This document shows positions 8,161 to 17,837 of a stretch of DNA of 17,837 bases, in pieces. Source of the DNA: Rhizophlyctis rosea. Taxonomy: Eukaryota > Chytridiomycota > Chytridiomycetes > Rhizophlyctidales > Rhizophlyctidaceae. Made by a program: the position numbers and the translations under genes. The stretch covers positions 2,695 through 20,531 of the forward strand of contig JADGJC010000514.1 in NCBI GenBank assembly GCA_027596075.1, given 5' to 3'. Numbering within the stretch: position 1 is the first letter of the stretch; each line of letters opens with the position of its first letter. The notes under the pieces are model-generated. The model was not told the DNA's origin. It ran no database searches and saw only the letters and a program-made list of their open reading frames with translations.

Positions 8161-11100
8161 TCCCACCGGGTTATTTTTGGATGTTTGAAAATTGGCAGGG
8201 TGCTGAACTTGGAAATCCCAAATGGGAGTGGGGGAGTCTGGGGAGTGTCGCTGGATGTAGCGATGACAGATCGTGAGTCACGCAAGCCAAGTTGAATTGA
8301 TCTTGATCATTTCGCTGATAACTGAAATTGGTCGCCACCAGCAGCTATCACCCAACTTGGTGACCAGTAGACCAATGCCGGTGAGCAATGGGACCAAAGG
8401 CACATCTCTTCACGATTGATGGACGGCGCTCAATGTCATCTTGAAAAAAGCATAGGGCGGTGCAAGCCGTCGGGAAATACTACATGGCACGAAGAATCCC
8501 CGTCTGTATTGACTTCTGCCATTAGATGAAACAGTTGCTGCTTCAATCCGTCAATTTCAGACCTTCAGCTTGCTCGTACTGGCAAAAATGAATGATTGCC
8601 AGGCAAAGTATAGAGCACGGCATTCAATGAAACACACTTTCGGTCATATTGAGAGTCTATTACAAGCCGTTAGCGAGATGCAATCTGAAAATCAAATCAA
8701 AGTGTGGTTATGGTTTCTGCCAAGAGTATGAAGTTTGATGGTCCAACTGGCATTTTCCAAAGAGTGCCGTCAGGATGCTAATCACCAATACGATTCTTTT
8801 CCCATTGGATTTTTTTTGGATGCAATCGTGTTTTCAAGGGAACACCAGCGTACCGCCTCATGCGATCTCTCGAATGATGTAATTCACCAATGACAAATCG
8901 ATAAGGTGGGCCCTGGGAATTAAAGTTCGAGCAAGCTTTATTGAGGCATGCGCGTGCGCCCACATCCGTTCGTTTGAATTGGCTGCAAAATTTTAAAGGG
9001 CATTGATCACAACTCTCGCAGACGCATCTGCTTCGTAAAGGTAGCCACTTTCCCATGTGACATCGGGCGAGCCCTCTTTTTGGCCGACATAGGGGAAAGG
9101 GTGAAATAGGCATAGGCTGACGTGATGAGTGAAATGGATATCTGACGACGTTAGATGGTTTCGAACATATACACATTCGTCCAAGTCATCCCCACAGTTT
9201 CAGTGGATTTTGACCAAAAATCTTAGCTAATCTTCAGAGGCTCAAATTTGTCGGAAAAAGAACATATGAACGATCGCTCCGTGACAACCGGCTAATTGTC
9301 GCCTTCCATTATCATGGCATGTTTTGTAAGCATTATTGCCAAAAAAGCCCTTTCGGCCGCTGTGGTAATATCGGTGCCAACGGATGCCTAGTGCGGACAG
9401 CCGGTCATCACTTCGTACGAGGACCGATCTGACTCTTCCCTCCACCAATGGCCCACAATTCCACCGACAGAGGTTGTTCAACATGAGTTCGCCCTGATGG
9501 TGGTGCACGGTGAATTCAAGCTGTATTGTCCGGCATCGTTCAGCAATAGGGCGATGGTCAAATACTAGTAATACTTGTTCTTGTAACTGGTTTCGCACTG
9601 GTCTCAGTGGTCAAGTTGTGCGCGTGGTGTTCCCGTTTTGCACGTCCTCTCGAAGGGGGCATGATACAAAAACATCTCATACCTGCCGACATCGCGCATT
9701 TCATGTGTATCCGATTGACCTGCAGTCATAAGGAATCATTCATGATGAATCTTAGCTAGTATCTTTTCACCTAATTCGATCAGCCGTTCAACTCAAGTTG
9801 AGAATGTCAGCAACAGTTCGTCCATTTGCAAATGGGAAAAAGAAGCATGAAGGTCAAACTTAATACAAGTGGAATGACTTCATTATTACTCATCTACGCT
9901 CCTTCTGACTTGAGCAGTAGCACATCACGCCCGCTCCTTCACGACTCACCGTCAATGAATCGATCAGACTGCACCGATGGTCACGGTATCAGTCGATTGA
10001 ATGCGATTTCCGGCACATTGTGAGGTTTGACATCTAAAAGTCCCAGAGCACCTCTACATTGCGGTGTCATGTACTGTAATCTGCTTTCCAGTCTTCCGCC
10101 AACGGCTGTCCTTTTTCCTCCACATGAATTCAAGAACAATCCAGGTCCAACGCTCTGAGCGCGTTATGTGCAGGAGTGAGGGAGGTTTGGATACTTCAGG
10201 CGATCAGCCCACCGCGGAAAAGTCTAGACTCTCGAGTCCTTGAGCAATATTTTCTGCTGTCCTTCCCAGCGTGAAGACATTACCTAAGGCAGTATAGCCA
10301 TCTCAAGTCTGGAACACATCAAGATGCTGGATTAGGTTTGGTGACTTTAGCGGGAGTCGGCGTTGTCAGGGATCTCTCCCTCACCGACATATGTCTTGTA
10401 TAAAAGCGCATGAAAATCACTCAATGTAAAATATCAATATCTTGGTAGATTTCACTTCGAACCAAATGCCATCTTGCCCGCTTTGGATCTCAACACTTCG
10501 ACAGCATAGGGCACTAAGCTGAACGGCAGTATCCCATTAATTCTTTTTTCTTTGATGGTGCGAACATCAAAGTCAGCAAGGGATTGAAAGCTGCAGTACT
10601 ATGCCGCTTCTCCAATCAGCAGTGGAAGGAGTTTTAGGACCTTCAAACATGTACGGCGTTGGTTCATGAAGGTTGCTTTGATGTGCCGTGTACAGCACAT
10701 TCGATTGCGATGCGGATGTGAACTGACGCTGATGACAGACTTTCCCTGTGTGGGCGCTCATCAAACTAAACTACAATGTGTCATAGAGCAAGTTTTTTTT
10801 TTGGACTACTGATACCACCATCCTTGAAGGTAACTGGGATGACTTTCATACGCATCAATCTCATTGGATTGCTGCAAACCCTCCGCTTTGCCGGAATCGC
10901 TGTCTGGAACTTCTTGACATTAGCTCACCATGCAAGTAAGCCCTTGCTACTTCAATTTGTATCAACGGGTCCGCTGTATCTTTTTGCTGTTTTTGCCTTT
11001 CAGATGTATAACCTCCGAAATTTGAACCTCATGTACCAGTCCATGCTGCGATGAGGTATCCTGACGAGCATACAGAGATCCACCCGCACACTATGGCGTC

Positions 11101-14100
11101 AGATCTTGGAGTTTTGATCTTCGAAGGGACGCCGATCTTTGGTTGACGGCAGCGTAGTGGCATCAAACCAAGCTGCCACTCACTTTTTCTCCATACCTTC
11201 GACAAAACCGCAACGAAAAGGATGCTACTGAGTTGTATCTTTGATTGCAGACACTGGCGAGATCATCCATCTTAGTTAACTTTAGTTATGCAGCTTTCCC
11301 TTCAGCCGTCAAGTCTAACGCTCCAGCATCGTTTTCTCGGAGTCAAAGTTCTGGATCAGGGATTGACCAGCCGTTTCTTCGGTTGGCATCCTTGACTGTT
11401 CTTTATGTTCATTGGATGTGGGCGTCCTTGGGCTTGCAATTCTGGACCCTGGTGATTTGAATGTGAGACAGGTGATAGCACGGCGGTCAGTCACCCGAAA
11501 CGGCTTACCAGTGACGAAGGAACTCCATCCAAGTCGAAAATCCGCACCATAGCCATGATACTCCTGTCAAGCAAGCCCACTCACCTAGCAAGCTTCGACA
11601 CATTGGCCTTGGCAAACCAGCAAAAATAAAATCATGACCTACGCTTGATGTCCAATCCGCGGCTCATACTTCCGGCGGTCATTGTGCATAACAGGATATC
11701 GATGTACCTAGGGAGCAGGAAATGGTTCATCTGCCGAATCTCTTGGAACAGTTATACACTATGTCGAGACCCATGGAGCACAAGTTGATGTCACTGTGCC
11801 ACAGTCGCGGCACAGATCTTCTTCCCCTTTCTGTCTTGGCCCTTGCCGGGTGGGCGATTCGATCGGCCACCAATTTTGGTCGATGTATATTGTTGCAAGA
11901 ACCGTGTCGCCTGCATAAATAGCGGCATAGGTCACTGCCTTTTTTGACTCCCCCGGCAATCATCATGGGTGCCAGTCGAAAGAGTGCAGGACGCACACCA
12001 TCGAGACCGGTGCGACGCGTTTGCATTCCTGCACATGATGGTAAACAAGCTTTGCATCCATAGAGCAATTGAGCCTAGCTCCCCTTTGAATCTGTAAGTG
12101 GAGCCTATGGCATCCCTCCCCATCTACCCGCTCATTCAATTTTTGCATTCAACGGGACATATGATGCTGAATTGGCATTTTTGAAAATTGATCATCAGCA
12201 ACGTCAAAAAAGAAAAAATCCGACTTGATTCTTCACTACATATTTCTTTGCTGTTCCTGGCGAAATATGTTAAACATTCACTAGACCTTCGATGGCATAG
12301 GCAACAAGAACATGCCTTTGCGCTGGGTTCTGCATAGGTTTCTCGTTTTCCAAAGCTTGTTGCCCACTTGGAGGGGAGCGAAACAATTTGGTGCGCTTGT
12401 CGACCACCGCCCATCAAACTGTAGTTCGAGCTGTTGCGGTCTACCACTTCTCCTGTTTAGTGACCAGAAATATGATGAGGAAAGTGATTGTTGGTGAAGG
12501 GAGTGCATCAGGCCATTTGAGCGGTTCAGACTTCTGGGCCCACCCATCATTCGTGCAACAGCTGAGCTGTTTCATTTTTGCTTGACTGCCCTTGCCGAAG
12601 CACGATAACCGGTATTTTGAGGGGCGATTTGAGTTTCCACGACCATCGGCTCAAACTCATCTGTGATCAGACATTGGGATTTTGTCTCACAGCTCGAATC
12701 GATAGTCGACCCACGTGCACAAGGTTTGCAATGTCCAGCTGGCAGCGCGAGAAGCGTGGGGAGTACGAGGTTGAAGGGATCTAAACAATCTCAGAAGCGT
12801 TTAGTGGGACCGTCGCAGAAACGGGTCAGTTTGGTCATGATGCGCCGAGCCGACTAAATACTGGTTTCTGAAGCCGAAAAGCCAATGCTGAAACTGGGTT
12901 TCACCCTCACCTATGTACAGCTTTAATCAGGTTGCCAACCTTTGGTACCCAAATTACGATGACAAAAGAGTTTCCAAGTTGGTGAAAAGATGCGCATTTC
13001 ATCGATTGAAGGGTGTTAGACATGCGTTGATAGTGCTGATTCCCTGACCTTTTGGTTTTCAACAACGCCATCTTTGAGGTTAAACTCATGTAGCTTTTTG
13101 CTCGCTCGCGGTACTGAGAACTCTTTGCAGTTGTGATAGCAGGAAAAAGTATCAGTCACACGCGCATGACATCAGCAGGATCAGTCATACCAAGAAAGAC
13201 CGTACCCCGGCATTGATATGGCTTTGTAGCTACTCAAGCATTGCGACCAGGCGCATACTCGAGGTCTTTGAACGTGGCGACGCAATAGTGCCACTAGTGC
13301 CCGGCTGCACTTGTAATCGTAAACCTCATTGATTTGGCTGTGTATCGGACTGGCACCAGACTACTGCGGTGGCACGTCTCCTGTCCATGTAGCAATTAGG
13401 TGCATCAATCGTCCCTTCTTTCTTCAGGCATCAGCTTTGAGCGCCATACAACCCCAACAAAGATGTACCGGGGGTGACATATTGGCATGAGCTTGTCATG
13501 CAAGCCGAAGTGAGAAAGACGCGCCATGTTTGCCTTCCAGTTTGCCTCAGAAGGGTGTTTTGTCTTTCACTTTTTGGACAGAGGGCATTGCGGATGAACC
13601 GATCGATAATGCAGGTTTGACTGCTATGTGTGAGACCTGTCCATTGGCCGGTGCGGGAAATGAAAGAGCAATCGACGCCATCGCACCAATAACACACGGT
13701 TTTGTCAATTATCCTATCAACGTCCAGCCGCCACCCCTGATTTTTTACTCTTTTGCTGGGTTGTGTCCCGAGATTTGGTGCTGCAGAATCGTAAGCTGCG
13801 GGAGATACCTTTCAATCATCATGCTGTGCATTGCCGTCAGGGAGTGTTGACCTCTCCGCGACAATATTGTCCCCGGCTGTTTGCTTCTTGCATCAAGGGA
13901 TGGTTCAATTGAAGATGGTTCAGCTGTGTGTTGGGACATGCACACAATGTTATTACAAGTCGACCGTCAGAGCTATGGATATTTTGGGATCCACATCGCT
14001 ATTGCACGGCTTCCTGAGAATACTTCGTTTTTTGCGTGATACTTTGCCTTATGATGTTTTGATGCACTTGCTGTTGGACATTTAGTGAGGCTCCAACACA

Positions 14101-16650
14101 GACGTCATTGAGCTCAAGAATTTCGTCTAAAACTCGCAATCTGCATTATGACACGGAATTGAACATCGTGTCGGCAAAAAAAGACAGTCGCCAAAACCCG
14201 TACAAAAGTATATCCGCAGTTTCACCTGATTAACGATAAACGCGTGCCAGTGGGCAGTCAGCTTGCGATACGTGCAGCTACGAACAACGTGCATTTACGT
14301 TGCGGATTGTGCGGGGAGCGACGCACTGGACCGCAGATGCCTGAGCTTGGCAAAAGGATAATTTCACTCTACTAATCCTAAGAGCTCTACGATTGCGCAT
14401 TGCATATCGAGAGTGAAGAGGTTGGTCGAGTTGGATGCTAAGAGTCTGAAATTTTGGCAGTCCCAGAAATCACGGAGCAGTCATTTCGAGAGATATCAGT
14501 GCATGCGTATGTACACTTCTGTATGTCTTTTTGAAAACCCCAACAAGCTTTAAACATCGTAGCGACAACCATCTTGTCAAGCCGCTTCGGCGATACGCAA
14601 CAAAAATGATTCAGCATGACCACAGGAACCGATGTGAAGTTTCGCTCCCCGGAAGATGAACTCCATGCACAGGGTGACAAGACCCGACCCGGTAATCCTT
14701 GAGAAATGCACCTGTCAAAATTTGATACTGGAGGACTACATTGAACTGTCAGCATTCAGGTCTCGTCATCCCAGACCTCACCAAGCCGGAAGACACTTTA
14801 GACTTAGCATGGTCGAGTTATTTTGACTCTTGATTTTTGCTGAAAATCGCGGGAGTACAATGTCCGATGCATTGGCTTACTACATCTTTTACCCGTGATT
14901 GACATCTTTTTTCCTCTTCTGACACCGTTGTCTTGATTGGCCGGAGATGAAAGCTGTAAAAGGTGCGTTCATATACGGTTACATGATTCAAGTCCTGCAG
15001 GAATAGCATGAGTAGCATGGCGATGTCCTCCTAGTATCGGTCACATCCACGAATGAGCGAGGACGACGGCTTATCACCAAATGAAGTGACTCTTAATATG
15101 GACTCACTACCATGACCATATCTGTGGTGGTTCAACTCAAAACATGTTCGGGAAGCCGGCATGATGACTACTGTTTGCGGGTTCGAAATACATTTTGCCA
15201 CAATCACCGATTCTCAGAACGAACATTTGGATACTGAGTGGTGTGGGGAAGGCAGCAAAAAGAATACAGGACGATTCGATGTGCGGCTTCATTGGGCAGC
15301 TATCAGCATGGGTGTTATCACCTGATACCATGCCTACATCAATAAAAAAAGAGACGTATGCGACGCTCCATTCGCTTCGGTTGTTGTGTGGTGCGGAGGG
15401 CTGACACAAATGCAGTATGAACATTAGAGTTACGATGCTTGCAGACCGTAGTTATCGTACAAAGCCCATTCAGGTTTAGTGGCCCGATTCAGTCCCATAA
15501 GCCGCTACTCCACTTGTAAAAGAAGACATTCACGGCAATGGAAGCGTCCCGCAATCCGTCTGACAGTCTCAGATCCTAAGGTGAGGCATGCCATTCTCCG
15601 GATTTCCTGTGCTTCTTTTTTCTTCTTGTCACAAGCGTTAGAAAGAGGAAGCAACTTGTATTGGTTAACACGCTTGACGAGTTCCAGGCTTGACAAAAAG
15701 TGCCTGATGGAGTCTCCTGTTGGTGACGTTGGTGGATCGCACTCGAAGAAACGAAGGTGTGGGCCAGGATCTTCTGGCATATTCGCTAACAGACATACGC
15801 AAGTTGGACGCCCATATTTGCGACCGCTTCAAACTCTACTGATTCTTCGCAAAGGCACCCCCACCTGGTCCAGCACATGTGCCCGACTCATGCTCTTGTC
15901 ACGTCCAATATGGGGGCGTTCAATATATGCATCAAGACAAATGAGCGTAAAATGTCTACTTGAGTCTGCGGATCATGATCAGAGCGTCGCTTTGTACATG
16001 TCCATCACTTTTGGTATGACAGTGCTAGCGGTGCGAAAGGTTTTTGCGTAACAATGAGTCAGCGTTGATTCCAAAAGTGCGAGTTGATCGAAGTATGTGG
16101 GATTGGAAGCTAGTTCAGAAGGATAGCCGGATATCCTCGAGTGACAGTGCAGTTTCAAAACTGGATGTTGATAATGAACTCAGCCAAGCAACCGTCCGCC
16201 ACCGCGTTCCAGGTGTTCCGCTAGACCAGATCCCGAGGTTCTCAAACATATCCTTAATTGTGCTTTTTCCTTTCCGGGCATCAAAAATCTCACCAAATTT
16301 GAAAAGCAACTCACAAATAAGGTAAGCACTTTGAAAGGAGTAATGATTGGTTTGTGTCTTCGCGAAAACCCTTGATGATTGAATCAAGTAAAGCACGAGC
16401 CGCTTTCTATGTTCCATTTCTGTGCGTACCATTGCGTTTTATTTTTGGCAGGGGGAGCAAAGGACCAGCCGAGACAGCAATGGAGATCGGGCTGATTCTC
16501 ACAGTCGGAGCTCTTGTGCGAGTGCCTTATATGTTCCATTCAGATGTACAGAGTTCGCCACGGGGATTTGACTCGTTAGTCTTCAGCCCAACACAAAGTG
16601 CAACTAGCGCTACAGGGGGCTGTAAGGATCCTTTAGCTCCATCACTCCTG
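8161..16650. other. 8.5-kb block without a supported gene or RNA
   Basis: I see no gene here that I can support. Frames are short and scattered on both strands. The longest is a 190-codon plus-strand frame (15479-16051) that opens with GTG, not ATG. Others are 132 codons on minus (9176-8778), 118 on minus (9598-9242), 92 on plus (10776-11054), 106 on plus (13530-13850), 105 on minus (14755-14438) and 105 on minus (16432-16115). None shows a convincing domain, and none could be spliced to a neighbour. No tRNA A/B box pair, 5S sequence, long terminal repeat, terminal inverted repeat or tandem repeat was found by eye. One minus-strand segment near 10957-10919 reads VARAYLHGEL, reminiscent of Copia reverse transcriptase, with stops on either side. 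The block may be plain intergenic DNA or very old transposon remains. Confidence 0.55.
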
Positions 16651-16733
16651 CATCTTGAACATTGTGAACTTCGTTTTTGAGCGTCTCGCATCTTTTATCG
16701 AACCACAAGTGTTGGGGGATCCACGAGTGCAAG

Positions 16734-17069
16734 ATGGTGGGTTCTGGATGTTCAACTGGGCCATCCGACTGCCTGGACATTACTTACAGTGGTGTGATGT
16801 GCGATCATATGGTAAGCCACATCACGCCACACATCACACATTCGTTATCCCTCGCTCTCCTTGCCCGAGTTGCCCAACCCTTTCCCTCCATCTTCATTTC
16901 CTTCCCATGGTCTGGAAACACCTACAGGAACTTTGATATCTGCCTTCATATAGTAGCATCAACCTTATACAGCTTGGGAACGACACTCTCCCAACGGAAG
17001 TGGTTCGGACCGGCGCGATTCCAATACATTGTAGCCAACTCACCTCCGGTTGTAAACGTCAATTTGTAG
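16734..17069 (+). other. Open frame just upstream of, and in frame with, the 17079 gene
   Basis: A plus-strand frame is open from 16677 and has its first ATG at 16734. It runs to a TAG at 17067-17069. The second half (about 16840-17066) has many C-ending codons, like coding DNA here, and includes a mildly hydrophobic stretch (IFISFPWSGNTYRNFDICLH). The TAG is followed after three codons by the ATG of the proline-rich gene in the same frame. It may be leader sequence, an upstream exon or a chance ORF. The opposite strand also reads plausibly (17079 to 16946), so even the strand is unsettled. Confidence 0.2.
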
Positions 17070-17078
17070 CTAGTTCTC

Positions 17079-17582
17079 ATGGATCCCACGCCGGACCCTC
17101 CCTCCCCGGCTGAAGCTTCAGGACCTCCCGGGCCCACTAATGGACTCAATAGTTCGCCCACCTTTAACTCCTCCACGAGCCCGACAACCCCAACTCCTCC
17201 TACCGCCCCACCACCAACACCCACACAACCACAACCACATCCACCTGCACCGCACGCAACAATACAACCATACCACCGCCCACTGATTCTTGCATCCCTC
17301 GGAACATGCTTCCTCGCCCTCCTCTTCTACATCTACACTCCGTCAATACCTGTTCCTGCAGTTCACTCCATATCATATATCGATTTCCCACATAATTTGA
17401 CAGCTCAGTTTGGACGGGACCAGGCGTTTGGATTTACGCTGAGAGACGATGGGAAGACTATGGATCTTGGTTGGTTGAGGTGGAAGAGAAGAAAGGATGC
17501 GCGTGTAAAAGGGGTGACTGGGGAGGTTGTTGATTCATGTGAGTGTTGCGCGCAGAGTTGTGATCTTTCGCCTTCAACGTGA
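17079..17582 (+). CDS. Proline-rich single-pass membrane protein, 3' end uncertain
   Basis: Not recognised. The frame opens at ATG 17079 and gives 167 residues if unspliced. Residues 1-68 are low-complexity and rich in Pro, Thr, Ser and Asn. A transmembrane helix follows at about 70-87 (LILASLGTCFLALLFYIY). Beyond it is a folded-looking segment (SISYIDFPHNLTAQFG, then a GFTLRDDGKTMDLG-like stretch) with a potential N-glycosylation site N-L-T. This is a type II or stalk-like layout with the proline-rich part probably cytosolic (inference). Codons mostly end in C or A up to about 17360. The unspliced end (cysteine-rich, stop at 17580-17582) looks unnatural. A 61-bp intron (17526-17586) would instead lead to a basic tail ending at TGA 17704-17706, for 188 residues. 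A perfect GTGAGT donor at 17539 with acceptor at 17591 (53 bp) is a second option. I give the uninterrupted ORF as the safe extent. Confidence 0.6.
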   Translation: MDPTPDPPSPAEASGPPGPTNGLNSSPTFNSSTSPTTPTPPTAPPPTPTQPQPHPPAPHATIQPYHRPLILASLGTCFLALLFYIYTPSIPVPAVHSISYIDFPHNLTAQFGRDQAFGFTLRDDGKTMDLGWLRWKRRKDARVKGVTGEVVDSCECCAQSCDLSPST

Positions 17583-17837
17583 AAAGTTGAGATGGGCGAA
17601 AGGGGATGAGGAAGGGAAGCATGTGCGGGTGCATGAGCAGATGATGTGGGTGATTAGATGGGGAAAGCAGAACCATGAGAGCGTACATCAACAAATTTCG
17701 TCTTGACGCCACACGATCGCTTTATGTGTCCGATTGGTGGGCGGGAAGCTGGTGTTCTGTCAATTGAATACTCGTTGAAAGGGTGGGCTTGCTCGCGATT
17801 GGCTCAAGGTCACTCGTCTTGATGCAAAATTGTGATA

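Noticed and set aside
15479..16051. 190-codon plus-strand ORF
   Set aside because: It begins with GTG. The first good ATG comes about 75 codons later, residue composition is basic and unordered, and no domain is visible.
1..17837. tRNA, 5S rRNA, CRISPR or prokaryotic signals
   Set aside because: The GGTTCGA-like hits (near 102, 304 and 15181) lack the following bases of a B box and any A box or cloverleaf. There are no direct-repeat arrays, and spliceosomal introns exclude a prokaryotic origin.
1..17837. Nuclear reassignment of TAG to an amino acid
   Set aside because: It was suggested by TAG inside one gene C model and before the 17079 gene, but the 1191-codon RPC2 reading and genes A and B contain no in-frame TAG.

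Overview
This is nuclear DNA of an intron-rich eukaryote. A fungus is most likely: the introns are mostly 55-100 bp with GT..AG ends, and genes are close together. The RPC2 protein is of ordinary fungal/animal type. A zoosporic (chytrid-like) fungus is possible, but nothing in the window proves a lineage.

The one gene that can be named with confidence is RPC2 (RET1/POLR3B), the second-largest subunit of RNA polymerase III, on the minus strand from 7890 to 3358. I could thread it completely through twelve exons with every phase consistent (3576 coding bases, 1191 residues). The last exon is only 15 bases.

Beyond RPC2 on the same strand lie three small, unnamed, membrane-type genes. Gene A (3178-2701) and gene B (1856-1442) are diverged tandem paralogues. 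Their first exons are exactly the same length (212 nt), an intron sits at the same place and phase, and an R-I-D / F-x-[FY]-P / Q-x-Y-x-K-L pattern is followed by one transmembrane helix. Gene C (1324-790) looks like a multi-pass membrane protein, but its splicing is less certain. On the plus strand at the right edge (17079 onward) is a gene for a proline-rich, single-pass membrane protein with an unclear 3' end.

Between the RPC2 promoter side and that gene, about 8.16 to 16.65 kb, I can support no gene, RNA gene or intact transposon. This block is either true intergenic DNA or the eroded remains of repeats. The first 789 bases and the stretch between genes A and B are similarly empty apart from weak ORFs.

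No bacterial, viral or CRISPR features are present. The genes do not form an operon or an obvious pathway. The A/B/C cluster of small membrane proteins is the part most worth following up.
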